A DNA stretch of 64,000 nucleotides from an uncultured Campylobacter sp. (GCF_938002845.1 NZ_CALKZP010000037.1:26579-90578), one strand, 5' to 3'. Counted from the stretch's first letter, positions 8,384 to 17,250 are shown. The notes: generated by a model not told the origin, from the sequence alone. A program made the numbers and translations.

Positions 8384-8438
8384 GGTTTACTCCTTAAATA
8401 AAATTCATCCCGCATACCTATATGCGAAACTTGGCAGA

Positions 8439-8444
8439 ATTATA
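8439..8444 (-). promoter_or_regulatory. -10 box of the pilin promoter
   Basis: TATAAT on the minus strand, 55 bases upstream of the pilin ATG. The region upstream is T-rich without a clear -35 box, as usual for sigma-70 promoters in Campylobacter. An imperfect palindrome around 8411-8424 lies in the leader. Confidence 0.55.
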
Positions 8445-8664
8445 GAGAAAAATTTAAAAATTGTCAATAGTTTTTGGCAAATTTTTTACAATTTATTTAC
8501 AAAATCCGATTTTGCGGGCATTTCAAAATCAAAATTTTAGGCCCAATCGATCTATTTAATGTATTTTGACGACGCATCTGCACAATGGTACCATAAAAAT
8601 CATTTGCTTTCATTCTCGCTCGTGCGCACCCGATAAACTATATGACTATTCGAGATACAGGATG

Positions 8665-9837
8665 CTACAGCCCGTATCTTTTTGTGAGAATTTCATAGTT
8701 TTCTACGCGTCTATCGCGCAAAAACGGCCACCAGCGGCGCACGTTTTCGCATCTTTGCATATCGATGGTTACGACTTCGCATAGCTCGTCGGTGCTGTTT
8801 GCGCGAAACAACTGCTCGCCCTGCGCGCCAAAAACAAAGCTATTGCCCCAAAACCTAATCCCATCTTCGCTGACAAGCTGGCCTACGCGCTGTTTATTCG
8901 GCAGCACCTCTAGAGTTTCGCCGTTAAATTTGATCTCTATTGAAATCTTTAAATTCTCTCGCGCCGCCTCACCCTTTGCGGGCAAAATTTCGCCGCCGAT
9001 CGCCATTTTGCCGCTACCCGTTAGCGCCCCGTTACTAAAGGATAAAATTCCGCCCTCGCTTAAAATTTTACTCTCGCCGCTCGCATCCGTGGAGCGCGAA
9101 ATTTTATCGCGCACATTCAAATTTGCTTCGCTCCCGGATAAAATTTCATCCGGCGAAACCTCGCTAAGCGCGGCGCTTTCAAAGCCCACGCGATTTACGG
9201 CGATTACGGGCAGGGAGTTTGCCACCGCATGCCCGCGCTGTACCGCGACCCAGGCCTCCAGCTGGCGTGCCTTTTCGTCCTCGCCGTCGCCGTCGAACCA
9301 CCCGATCGCGGTCGGATATATCAGTAGCTCGGCACCTCGTAGCGCCATCGCGCGCGCCGCCTCGGGATACCACTGATCCCAGCACACGAGCACGCCGAGC
9401 CGTCCCACGCTCGTGTCTATGGGCTCAAAGCCCAGATCACCAGGCGTGAAATAAAATTTTTCGTAAAACTGCGGATCGTCGGGAATATGCATCTTGCGAT
9501 ACCGCCCCGCGATAGAGCCGTCGCGCTCGAAGACCACGGCGATATTGTGATATAGCCCCGCGGCGCGGCGCTCAAAAAGCGAGCTTACCAGCACGACGCC
9601 AAATCTCTTCGCTACCTCGCTCCACAGCCGCAAATCGCACTCGAAATCCTGCGCATAGTCGAAATTTTCGGTATTTTCGCGCTGGCAAAAATAATGCGTC
9701 TGATGAAGCTCTTGCAAAACGATTAACTGCGCACCCTTCGCCGCCGCACGCGCGATGAGCTCGATGCTGCGTGCTATCGTGCGCGATTTGGTACCTTCAA
9801 ATTTATGCGAAATCAGCCCAACTTTTAAAATTTTCAT
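8665..9837 (-). CDS. aguB: N-carbamoylputrescine amidase with a 100-residue insert
   Basis: Nitrilase-superfamily enzyme that hydrolyses N-carbamoylputrescine to putrescine, CO2 and ammonia. The Glu-Lys-Cys triad is visible: Glu43 (LQELHQ), Lys115 (YRKMHIP) and Cys152 (LVCWDQWYPE). At 390 residues it is about 100 longer than the family. The excess is a Ser/Glu/Gly/Lys-rich stretch (about 221-325) between VNRVGFE and DGIRFWGNSF, which normally lie close together. The insert is in frame and its DNA is punctuated by AAATTT words, unlike the rest. It lies 21 bases downstream of aguA, which makes the substrate, so they form one operon. Confidence 0.88.
   Translation of the reverse strand: MKILKVGLISHKFEGTKSRTIARSIELIARAAAKGAQLIVLQELHQTHYFCQRENTENFDYAQDFECDLRLWSEVAKRFGVVLVSSLFERRAAGLYHNIAVVFERDGSIAGRYRKMHIPDDPQFYEKFYFTPGDLGFEPIDTSVGRLGVLVCWDQWYPEAARAMALRGAELLIYPTAIGWFDGDGEDEKARQLEAWVAVQRGHAVANSLPVIAVNRVGFESAALSEVSPDEILSGSEANLNVRDKISRSTDASGESKILSEGGILSFSNGALTGSGKMAIGGEILPAKGEAARENLKISIEIKFNGETLEVLPNKQRVGQLVSEDGIRFWGNSFVFGAQGEQLFRANSTDELCEVVTIDMQRCENVRRWWPFLRDRRVENYEILTKRYGL
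8863..9177 (-). repeat. AAATTT-punctuated in-frame insert in aguB
   Basis: About 315 bp with AAATTT-like words (for example near 8935, 8993, 9043, 9062, 9099, 9119 and 9140). It encodes a low-complexity linker that splits a normally continuous part of the amidase. The texture is the same as in the gene-free island at 14.3-15.35 kb. Confidence 0.6.
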
Positions 9838-9858
9838 AATTTTTCCTTCGATCTAAAT

Positions 9859-10851
9859 TTAAAGCCTGAATTTATTCATGCACGAACAGTGCAGCGAGCC
9901 GTTTTGGCGGATGAAAACGCGCGCGTTCACTCCCACTGCTTCGCGATCCGCACACGCCGCACGCAGACGCGACAGTGCCAGCTCGTCCGCCGCGCGGTTT
10001 GGATCGTGCGGATCTGTGGGGTCTGCGTAGGTAGGCACGATGAGCGCGCCGTTTAAAAAGACGAAATTTGCGTAAGTCGCGGGCAATCTGCGCCCCTGAT
10101 AAAAGATCGCGCGCGGGATCGGCAGTTCGATCACGTCGTATCCGAGCGATGAAATTTCATCTTTCATCGCGCCAAGCTCCGCATAGTGCAGATCGCTCGG
10201 ATCGTCGCACGACGAAATAGCCACAGTGTGCGGGCTTAGAAAGCGTGCGAGGGTATCTACGTGGCTGTCGGTATCGTCGCCTTTGATGAAGCCGTGTCCC
10301 AGCCAGATTATGTTTTTCAGCCCAAAAATTTCGCGCAGCCGCGCGTCCAGTTCGGCCTTGCTAAGGGAGTTGCGATTTTCGTTTAGCAAACACGCGCTGG
10401 TAGTTAGCATCGTGCCCGCGCCGTCAAAATCGACGCTGCCGCCTTCCAAGATCAAATCCACGTCTCGCAGCGGGCGGGCGCTCGCGGCGTAAAGCTTGGA
10501 ATTTAACGCGTCGTCCTTGGCGCTTGCAAACTTGCCGCCCCATGCGTTGAAACGAAAATTTAGCCCGGTGATTTTGCCGCCCTCCTCTACGTCGATCGCG
10601 CCGTAATCGCGGATCCACGTATCATCGGTGTCGATTTGCGCGAAGCTGACGTTTGCTAAGCCGCCGCAAATTTGCTCAAAATCCTCGCGGCTCGGCGCGA
10701 TTGCGACGACCGGCTCAAACCTCGCTGCAGCGGCGATAAAGTCGCGGTAAGCCGCCCGTATCTCGCCCAAATACGGCGCCCAGTCGGTACCTGCATGCGG
10801 CAAGGACACCAAAAGCGCCTCTTGCTTCTCCCATTCGGCGAATGCTCTCAT
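9859..10851 (-). CDS. aguA: Agmatine deiminase
   Basis: A 330-residue member of the guanidino-modifying superfamily that converts agmatine to N-carbamoylputrescine and ammonia. Seen: the DDTWIRDYG motif (about 86-94), NAWGGK, the LEGGSVDFD block, the HVDTLARF histidine and the C-terminal nucleophile Cys322 in GSLHCSC. Length matches the family. It is first in a two-gene operon with aguB, giving the agmatine route to putrescine; the arginine decarboxylase needed to make agmatine is not in the window. Confidence 0.92.
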   Translation of the reverse strand: MRAFAEWEKQEALLVSLPHAGTDWAPYLGEIRAAYRDFIAAAARFEPVVAIAPSREDFEQICGGLANVSFAQIDTDDTWIRDYGAIDVEEGGKITGLNFRFNAWGGKFASAKDDALNSKLYAASARPLRDVDLILEGGSVDFDGAGTMLTTSACLLNENRNSLSKAELDARLREIFGLKNIIWLGHGFIKGDDTDSHVDTLARFLSPHTVAISSCDDPSDLHYAELGAMKDEISSLGYDVIELPIPRAIFYQGRRLPATYANFVFLNGALIVPTYADPTDPHDPNRAADELALSRLRAACADREAVGVNARVFIRQNGSLHCSCMNKFRL

Positions 10852-10915
10852 TTTTGCTCCAAGATTAAAATTTCACGGATTATAGCGAAGCTCGGTTTAA
10901 AAAGATATTTGTGGA

Positions 10916-10992
10916 TGGTGCGCCCGGAGGAATTCGAATCCCCGACCTTTTGAACCGCAATCAAATGCTCTATCCAGCTGAGCTACGAGCGC
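10916..10992 (-). tRNA. tRNA-Arg (GCG)
   Basis: A 77-nt cloverleaf with acceptor stem GCGCTCG/CGGGCGC, anticodon stem TTTGA/TCAAA, loop TTGCGGT, T-arm GGGGATTCGAATTCC-type and encoded CCA. The anticodon reads GCG, matching CGC and CGU arginine codons without the inosine-modified ACG anticodon used by most bacteria. Confidence 0.85.
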
Positions 10993-11379
10993 ACGAAATA
11001 AAAGAAACGGGATTATAGCGTTTTTAACTTAAATTTAGCCAAAAGGCGGTTTAAATTTCGACATGCGATAAATTTTAGCTTCGCATTTTTCTCATTTTTG
11101 CGTTTGCCCGATTGCGACGCCTAGTTTTTCTTTTAAATTCCAACGTGCAAGAATTTTAATCTGCTTAAATTTATTGTGTATCGCGCCGAAATTTAACTTA
11201 CTTAAGGATTCTGCTCGCATCTTGGAATTTAAAATTTATCCTACTTAAAATTCCGCGAGCCAAATTTAAAATATCCTAAAAATTTTACAACTTTGCAGCC
11301 CGAATCCCATGCAAAATAAATAAAATTTATCGCTTTTTAGGTATCATAAGCAAGTAATAAAATGAACGAAGGAGGGAAA
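10993..11379. other. Gene-free stretch before a small secreted-protein gene
   Basis: About 390 bp without a supportable gene. It contains many AAATTT words, a pair of similar segments around 11185-11215 and 11225-11255 (both with CTTA and a nearby AAATTT), and presumably the promoter of the gene at 11380. No clear -35/-10 pair was seen. Confidence 0.4.
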
Positions 11380-12003
11380 ATGAAAAAGGTCTTTTTAGCG
11401 TTTGTGCTGTGGCTCGGTTTTGGCGGGGCTACTTTTGCAGCGCAAGATACGGAGCCGAGCGAAGCGCAAGGACAAAATTCTACGGGAGTTAAAATTTTAA
11501 GCGACGGGTTTTATAAAATGTCCGCCGAAGAGCGCGGTAAGGCATTAAATGATTGTGATGCTTCGCACTCCTATGGAGGATGCGATAAAATTTTCTCACA
11601 AGAGATCTCGCAACTTATTAAAAAGTGCAATATGGGCGACGGTAAATATAGCGCTTGTCAGAGTTTATTAACTATCATTGATAAAAATTGTTTTGAAAAA
11701 GATGAGATTGGAAATGCTTTATCTTGCGACATATCGGGCAATCTGTTAATCAAAATGAATAAATTCCCTATGGGATTAAAAAGATTATCTAGGGCTTGTG
11801 AAGTAGGCAAAATAGGCGAATCTTGCTTATTTTGCGCACTAACTTACTTTTATCACTCTTTAGACATAGACGAGGTAATAAAATATATGACGATGGCTCG
11901 AGATTTGGCATACAATAAAGAATATTTGAATGAGATGATCAAAAAGTTAGAAGATTGCAAAGCCGATAAAGAGTGCAATCCTGCAAAATTAGAATTTCAA
12001 TAG
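11380..12003 (+). CDS. Secreted cysteine-containing protein, unknown function
   Basis: Starting at the ATG after a strong GGAGG (preferred over an ATG 18 bases upstream that overlaps this ribosome binding site), 207 residues. It has a signal peptide (about 1-20, ending in TFAAQ) and a periplasmic domain with about ten cysteines in pairs. The second half (LSRACEVG..GESCLFCALTYF) faintly resembles the Cys-rich Sel1-like repeats of epsilonproteobacterial Hcp-type proteins, but too few repeats are visible to be sure. It is followed after 65 bases by a small membrane protein gene on the same strand. Confidence 0.65.
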   Translation: MKKVFLAFVLWLGFGGATFAAQDTEPSEAQGQNSTGVKILSDGFYKMSAEERGKALNDCDASHSYGGCDKIFSQEISQLIKKCNMGDGKYSACQSLLTIIDKNCFEKDEIGNALSCDISGNLLIKMNKFPMGLKRLSRACEVGKIGESCLFCALTYFYHSLDIDEVIKYMTMARDLAYNKEYLNEMIKKLEDCKADKECNPAKLEFQ

Positions 12004-12068
12004 GCAACCGGCAAGAGCAAATACGGCGGGCTAAATTTCTAAATTTAAAAGACAAAGGAAAGATCGCT

Positions 12069-12410
12069 ATGGCGGATAGGCTGATCGACATCGGGCTCAT
12101 TTTGTTTTTCGGCGGCTTTGGCTTTGTATGCTATATAAACGGCGTATTGGGCATCGGCAAAGACTATATGCAGCGCAATAAAATAGATTTCGTGCGCTGG
12201 ATGTTTAGTCCGGGGCACATTTTGCGCTCCAACACGCCGTTTGATTCGAACGAGCCGCTAGAATTAAAATTTAAAGAGCCCAAAAGCAAGCACATAATCT
12301 ACAATTTCTTCGAGCTCATCATACATTATGCGATAATCGCGCCGTTTTTAGTGATCTATGCGGGGATTTTTCTATTTTGCGCGGGGCTAGCCATTAAAAT
12401 TTTATCCTAA
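12069..12410 (+). CDS. Small membrane protein, unknown
   Basis: A 113-residue protein starting at ATG 12069 with AAAGGAAAG upstream. A longer in-frame reading would overlap the preceding gene and is unlikely. It has two membrane helices (about 7-28 and 85-110) separated by a charged loop. No family recognised. It is probably cotranscribed with the secreted protein upstream. Confidence 0.55.
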   Translation: MADRLIDIGLILFFGGFGFVCYINGVLGIGKDYMQRNKIDFVRWMFSPGHILRSNTPFDSNEPLELKFKEPKSKHIIYNFFELIIHYAIIAPFLVIYAGIFLFCAGLAIKILS

Positions 12411-12780
12411 ATTTAAAATTTGCGACGCGGATGCATAGCAGGCATTGCATAGACGCCGTTTTCGTTGCAGAATTTCAAATTTTACGCCGCATCTCTTGCT
12501 AAGCATGCTACACTTATTATATTTTAAGAGATAAAATTCCAAAATTTTATCGCCGAATCCACGGCTTGTGAAATTTATGCCGTATTTTCTGTTTCTTGGG
12601 GCGGGAAGGGAGCTTAAATTGCGAGGTCGCTCCCCTTCCCGCCCCAAACCCCACCTAACCTCCGACGACGCTAGCGGGGCGGACTACGTCCGCGCATTTT
12701 TATTTAGCGGCTCGCGCCGCATGAAATTCCGTATCGATAAATTTTTAAAATTCCACTACCGCTAAATTTTTATCGTATTT
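12411..12780. other. Gene-free stretch with AAATTT words
   Basis: No convincing gene. Short open frames here lack ribosome binding sites and cross a strong inverted repeat. The stretch contains several AAAATTTTATCGCCG-type words and the hairpin/G-quadruplex element annotated separately. Confidence 0.45.
12598..12655. repeat. GC-rich hairpin with G-quadruplex motif
   Basis: A 16-bp inverted repeat: GGGGCGGGAAGGGAGC (12598-12613) pairs with 12629-12645 apart from one bulged C. On the minus strand the right arm plus flank reads GGGG-TTT-GGGG-C-GGG-AA-GGGG (12632-12652), a canonical four-run G-quadruplex. It lies at the convergent 3' ends of the small-membrane-protein gene and msrAB, though far from both. 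Role unknown. Confidence 0.65.
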
Positions 12781-12789
12781 GGAATTTTA

Positions 12790-13150
12790 ATATTCCATCC
12801 GTAGCCGCCAAGCCAATTTATCAGCCGATAAATCATCAAACCGCCAAGCCGTCCGCCGATCGTCAAGCTTCCGCTCGACCGCAAACTAAACTATCCGCCA
12901 GCCAAACCGATCGGCAACCGACCAGTCCTCAAACAACCGACCAGCCGCCGAATTTATCGATAGCCGAGCCGTATAAAACCGACCGACCGCCAAAAGCAGT
13001 AGCCGCAGACTAGAGGAGTGCGCACTCGAGTTACAAAACGACTGACCGCCGAAGCAATATACCGCCAACCGATCGGCAACCGAACTGATAAACCGCCCAG
13101 CCGCAAGCCAAACCCGCAGCCGCTTGATCGCGAGCTAGCCCAGAAAGCGA
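12790..13150. repeat. Degenerate CCG/ACC-rich repeat tract
   Basis: About 360 bp of top strand dominated by C and A, built of loose CCGCCAA, ACCGACC and CAGCCG units. A 15-base word CCGATCGGCAACCGA occurs exactly twice (12907-12921 and 13069-13083). No reading frame is convincing. It abuts the 3' end of msrAB. Confidence 0.55.
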
Positions 13151-13153
13151 CGC

Positions 13154-14218
13154 TTATTCTACGTAAATTTTATAATCCCCGTAGCCTAGCGCGTCCATCT
13201 CCTCAAGCGGGATAAATTTCAAACTCGCGCCGTTGATGCAGTATCTCATACCGCCCTTCTCTCTCGGCCCGTCATCAAAGACGTGCCCCAAATGGCTGCC
13301 TCCTACGCGGCTTGAGACCTCGACGCGCTGCATGCCGTGGCTGTCATCTTGCGCGTACGCGATCGCATCGGTCGTTATCGGCTTTGAAAAGCTCGGCCAG
13401 CCGCAGCCCGCGTCAAATTTATCAGTGGATGAAAAAAGCGGCTTTTTCGACACGATGTCGATGTAGATGCCCTTTTTATAATTCTTGTCGTATTCGCTCG
13501 AAAACGGCCGCTCAGTCGCCTTTTCCTGCGTGACTTGATACTGAAGTTCGGTTAAATTTTTCTTCAGCTCCTCCTTGCTTTGCACTTTAAATTTCTCATC
13601 GTCCTCAAGCGGCTTTTTGGCTAGGCGCAGATCGATGTGGCAGTATCCGCCGGGATTTTTGCCGAGGTAGTCCTGATGATACTCCTCGGCGCGGACGAAA
13701 TTTTTTAGCGGCGCCACTTCGACGGCGATCTTTTCTTTAAATTTCGCCTGCTGCGCCGCTATGAAAAAGCGCGCCAGCTCGCCGCTCGCCTCGTCGGCGT
13801 AATAGATGCCCGTGCGGTATTGGCGCCCGCGGTCGTTACCCTGCTTGTCGATCGAAAATGGATCGATGATGCGGAAATAATGCGCCAAAATTTCAGGCTC
13901 GCTGATGACGTTGGCGTCGTATTTTAAGTGTAGCGTCTCGGCGTGATCGCTGCTATGCAGCCCTTCGTAGCTTGCCTTATCGCTCTTGCCATTGGCGTAG
14001 CCTACCTGCGTCGCGACTATACCGTCGAGCTGTTTGTAATACGCCTCCATGCCCCAAAAGCAGCCGCCTGCCAGATAAATTTCTTTCACGTTTGCGTTCA
14101 TGCCGCCCCCTTTAACTTTAAAATTTGCGTCCGCCGCGCTGCCGTCTGCGGCATTTAGCGCTACTAAATAACCCGCCGCCAAAGCAAAGAGGCAGATTAA
14201 GGTTTTGAAAATTTTCAT
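13154..14218 (-). CDS. msrAB: Secreted peptide methionine sulfoxide reductase MsrA/MsrB fusion
   Basis: A 354-residue two-domain repair enzyme that reduces both S and R methionine sulfoxide in envelope proteins. It has a signal peptide (about 1-23), an MsrA domain with the catalytic Cys in GGCFWGMEAYY (about 51-61) and the GYCHIDL motif near its end, then an MsrB domain with GCGWPSF, the HVFDDGP block and catalytic Cys in RYCINGASL. MsrB lacks the two CxxC zinc pairs of many homologues. It stands alone, bounded by repeat tracts on both sides. Confidence 0.92.
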   Translation of the reverse strand: MKIFKTLICLFALAAGYLVALNAADGSAADANFKVKGGGMNANVKEIYLAGGCFWGMEAYYKQLDGIVATQVGYANGKSDKASYEGLHSSDHAETLHLKYDANVISEPEILAHYFRIIDPFSIDKQGNDRGRQYRTGIYYADEASGELARFFIAAQQAKFKEKIAVEVAPLKNFVRAEEYHQDYLGKNPGGYCHIDLRLAKKPLEDDEKFKVQSKEELKKNLTELQYQVTQEKATERPFSSEYDKNYKKGIYIDIVSKKPLFSSTDKFDAGCGWPSFSKPITTDAIAYAQDDSHGMQRVEVSSRVGGSHLGHVFDDGPREKGGMRYCINGASLKFIPLEEMDALGYGDYKIYVE

Positions 14219-15360
14219 TTTGATCCTTTCGTTTTAAATTTTGCGCAATTTTACAATCTCTAAATGAAGCGAGAGTGAAAGAGAGAAATTTTATCGCTTA
14301 CGGCGGATCGGTACCCAAATTTTATCGCCGCAGGATCGGGGCTTTCGCTCGCCGTCGCCGCAGAATTAGAATTTTATCGCCGTAGTGACGCAGGACCAAA
14401 AATTTTATCTTATCCTCGCGGCGCGCTACAGCATCGGAATTTTACCTCCTCGCAAGCGGTTAAAATTCTATGCTATAACGAGGGCTGAAATTTTACCGCC
14501 GCCGCCAAGATTAAAATTTTACCGCTTCAGCGGAGACCGGATTTTGCTAACGCGGCAAGCGGTTGAATTTGATCGCCGCGGCAGGAATTAAAATTTCGCT
14601 ACCGCTGCAGGGTTAGAATTTCATCGCCCCTGCGCTACGATGAAATTTGTCCCTTTTACGAGCGAGACCCTTGCGCCGCCCATTCGCCTGCGCTACGGCT
14701 CGCGTGAAATTTATCCATTCATCGCAGCTTACGTGGGGATTTAGAGATTTTGATACGCCCTATTGCGGCGCGAAATTTTATTGTCGCGCCTCGCGGCTAG
14801 ATTTTGCTACCGTCTCGATAATTAAAATTTTACCGCTGCGCAACCGTGATTTGAGCCTGATTAGCGCCTTTGCGAGTTTTACGACGCGGCCGAATTCTAC
14901 CGCAGGCGCCGTTTTGCGAGGGCACGGACTGCTCGCGAGACGGAAGCTTTGCGCTGCGCCCGCTGCTTTGCCGCATTTAAAATTTTATCTACGCACCGCT
15001 GTGATCGCGGCACGGCACTTATCCACCGCGCGGCTAAATTTTCTACACGCCGCTTAGGTTGCGGCACGGCGTCCATCTGCTCGCAGCACGATTAAAATTT
15101 GTCTATGCGCGCGCCCGATCGCGACGAGGCACCGCCTTAAAAATTTATACTCCGCTCCGTATCTACTGCGAAACGGCGCCGAAATTTCAACGCAAAATGG
15201 GCGCCATGAAATTTTCGCGCTGCGAGATAAAATTTGTGTGTCGTTGTACGGCGACGAGGCGCGAACCCATCCGCTGCGTGCGCGATTAAATTTAAAATTT
15301 TCGCGCTGCGGCTGCTAGATAAAATTTCGCGACCATTCAGGGGCGGCGAATGATTTAATT
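14219..15360. repeat. AAATTT-punctuated low-complexity island
   Basis: About 1.1 kb with no supportable gene. It repeats a loose unit of roughly 30-45 bp: a GC-rich segment (CGC, GCGG, GCAGG) followed by TTAAAATTTTATCGCC or TTAAAATTTTACCGC. More than 20 such words can be read, for example near 14286, 14327, 14370, 14398, 14437, 14488, 14511, 14588 and 14822. Units are diverged and spacing is irregular. Long open frames on the plus strand are by-products of GC-rich, stop-poor sequence. Confidence 0.65.
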
Positions 15361-15367
15361 TAGATTG

Positions 15368-15705
15368 TGCCGCACCGCTACGAAGCGGTATGTCGCGCAG
15401 CTAAACCCGCGCCGCGCAGTAGTATAACGAAGCGCGAACAGTCGGATTCGCACTGCCTCCGCCACGTAGCGGAGCGCGACCATTTACATCGCGCGCTTTG
15501 TAATAGAGGCGGCCGGGTCCGCACCGCGTTGGCGCGTAACAAAGCACTGTGCATTAGATCCGCACCGCGCCCGTTACAAAACGATATATCGCACAGCTAA
15601 ATCGTTGTCGCACAGCCATATGGCAAAGCGCAAGTAGTCCGATCAGCATCACGCTCGCCGCGTAGCGGAGCGCAGCCATTTACATCGCGCACGCTTTGTA
15701 GTGAG
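15368..15705. repeat. Diverged direct repeat of about 145 bp
   Basis: Two copies align along their length: 15368-15510 and 15561-15705. Shared blocks include CCGCACCGC, CGCAGCTAAA versus CACAGCTAAA, CGTAGCGGAGCGC, CCATTTACATCGCGC and CTTTGTA. A partial third copy of the first block lies at about 15518-15560. Copy 2 runs up to the 3' end of purH. Confidence 0.6.
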
Positions 15706-15711
15706 CGAAAT

Positions 15712-17250
15712 TTAGTGCAAAAAGTGGCGCACTCCCGTAAAATACATCGCCATGCCGAACTCGTCGGCGCTTGCGATCACCTCATCGTCGCGGATGCTGC
15801 CGCCGGGCTGCACCACCGCCGCGACGCCCGCAGCATGGGCGATCTCGATGCTGTCTTTAAACGGGAAAAACGCCTCGCTGGCAAGCGCGCAGCCGCGCAG
15901 ATCGACGCCCACGTCGAGAGCCTTGGCCACTGCCGCACGCGCGGCGTCCACGCGGCTCGTCATACCCATGCCGATCGCGACCATCGCGCGATTTTTGACG
16001 TAAACCACGCAGTTGCTCTTCGTAAGTGCGGCGATCTGCCACGCAATTTTTAGATCATCCAGTTCACTCTCGCTCGCCGCGCGCTTGGTGACGCAGCGGG
16101 CATTTGCGACCTCGCCCGCGCCTACGTAGTCGCGCTGCTGATACACAAAGCCGCCGTCAATGAATTTAAAATCATACTTGTCGTTTTCGCGAATTAAAAA
16201 CTCCCCGCCCTGCTCGAAAATTTTAATACGCTTTTTCTTTTCAAATACCGCAAGCGCCGCGGGCGTGACGCGAGCGGCAAGGATTACCTCGACAAAAATT
16301 TCATTGATTTTATGCGCCAGCTCCTCGTCCAAAACGCCATTTATCGCCACGACGCCGCCGTATGCCGAAACGGGATCGCATTTTAGCGCCTCGGTGTAGC
16401 TTTCAAGCAGGCTTCCCTTCACGGCAAAACCGCATGGATTGGCGTGCTTGCAGATCGCTACCGCAGGCGCCTTCCCGAAGCTGCTAGCGAGCATCAGCGC
16501 GCCGTGCATATCGGTCATATTGTTAAAGCTCGCCTCGCCCTTTAGGCTCTTGAAGTGCTTACTAAAAAAGTCCTCGAACTCGTAAAGTGCGCCCTTTTGG
16601 TGCGGATTTTCGCCGTAGCGAGTATCGAATACCTTACTGCCCGTGATAAATTTTTTCGCGCCGAAGCCGCCGTTAAAGCGCTCGTTCATATAGTTTGCGA
16701 TCATCGCGTCGTAGGCTGCGGTGTGCTCATAAGCTTTAATCATCAAATTTTGCCTAAATTTCAGCTTCTCGCTCTCGTCCGCGCCGCTTAAATTTTGCAA
16801 AACCGCGCCGTAATCAAGTGGGCTCGTGACGACATAGACGCTTGCGAAATTCTTAGCCGCGCTTCGAACCATCGCAGGCCCGCCGATGTCGATATTTTCG
16901 ATGATCTCGGAAAAATCGTCGGTGCGAGCTACGGTCGCTTTAAAAGGATATAAATTTACGCACACGAGATCGATGCCGCCGATGTCGTGCTGCGCGGCTT
17001 GGCTTACGTGATTTGCGTCGTTTCGCTTATACAAAATTCCGCCGTGGATCTTTGGATGTAGGGTCTTAACCCGCCCCTCAAACATCTCGGGCGAACCCGA
17101 GTACTCGCTCACTTCCGTTGCTTTCACGCCATTTTGCAAAAGCAGTTTATGCGTGCCGCCCGTGCTTAAAATTTCAAATCCGAACCTCTGCAGCCCTTTG
17201 GCAAACTCTACGACGCCCTTCTTATCGCTAACACTGATTAACGCTCTCAT
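15712..17250 (-). CDS. purH: Bifunctional AICAR transformylase/IMP cyclohydrolase
   Basis: A 512-residue enzyme for the last two steps of IMP synthesis. The N-terminal IMP cyclohydrolase (MGS-like) domain begins ALISVSDKKGVVEFA and has LSTGGTHKLL. The transformylase part has CKHANPCGFAV (Lys-His catalytic pair) and the end block FPFKDSIEIAH..VQPGGSIRDDEVI. Full family length and a typical C-terminus MYFTGVRHFLH. It lies 16 bases downstream of a lipoprotein gene and is probably cotranscribed with it. Confidence 0.95.
   Translation of the reverse strand: MRALISVSDKKGVVEFAKGLQRFGFEILSTGGTHKLLLQNGVKATEVSEYSGSPEMFEGRVKTLHPKIHGGILYKRNDANHVSQAAQHDIGGIDLVCVNLYPFKATVARTDDFSEIIENIDIGGPAMVRSAAKNFASVYVVTSPLDYGAVLQNLSGADESEKLKFRQNLMIKAYEHTAAYDAMIANYMNERFNGGFGAKKFITGSKVFDTRYGENPHQKGALYEFEDFFSKHFKSLKGEASFNNMTDMHGALMLASSFGKAPAVAICKHANPCGFAVKGSLLESYTEALKCDPVSAYGGVVAINGVLDEELAHKINEIFVEVILAARVTPAALAVFEKKKRIKIFEQGGEFLIRENDKYDFKFIDGGFVYQQRDYVGAGEVANARCVTKRAASESELDDLKIAWQIAALTKSNCVVYVKNRAMVAIGMGMTSRVDAARAAVAKALDVGVDLRGCALASEAFFPFKDSIEIAHAAGVAAVVQPGGSIRDDEVIASADEFGMAMYFTGVRHFLH

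Noticed and set aside
8665..9837. AguB as two genes or a pseudogene because of the extra segment
   Set aside because: The frame is continuous, all three catalytic residues are present and the C-terminal family block follows in frame.
12568..12765. 65-codon open frame across the hairpin/G4 element
   Set aside because: It reads straight through a perfect inverted repeat and has no homology signal or initiation site.
14385..15600. Several plus-strand open frames of 68-136 codons in the island before purH
   Set aside because: Arg/Ala-rich products change character at every AAATTT word, lack ribosome binding sites and show no domain; they come from GC-rich, stop-poor sequence.
14219..15711. Remnant of an insertion sequence or transposon
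   Set aside because: No terminal inverted repeats, target duplications or transposase-like peptide could be found on either strand.
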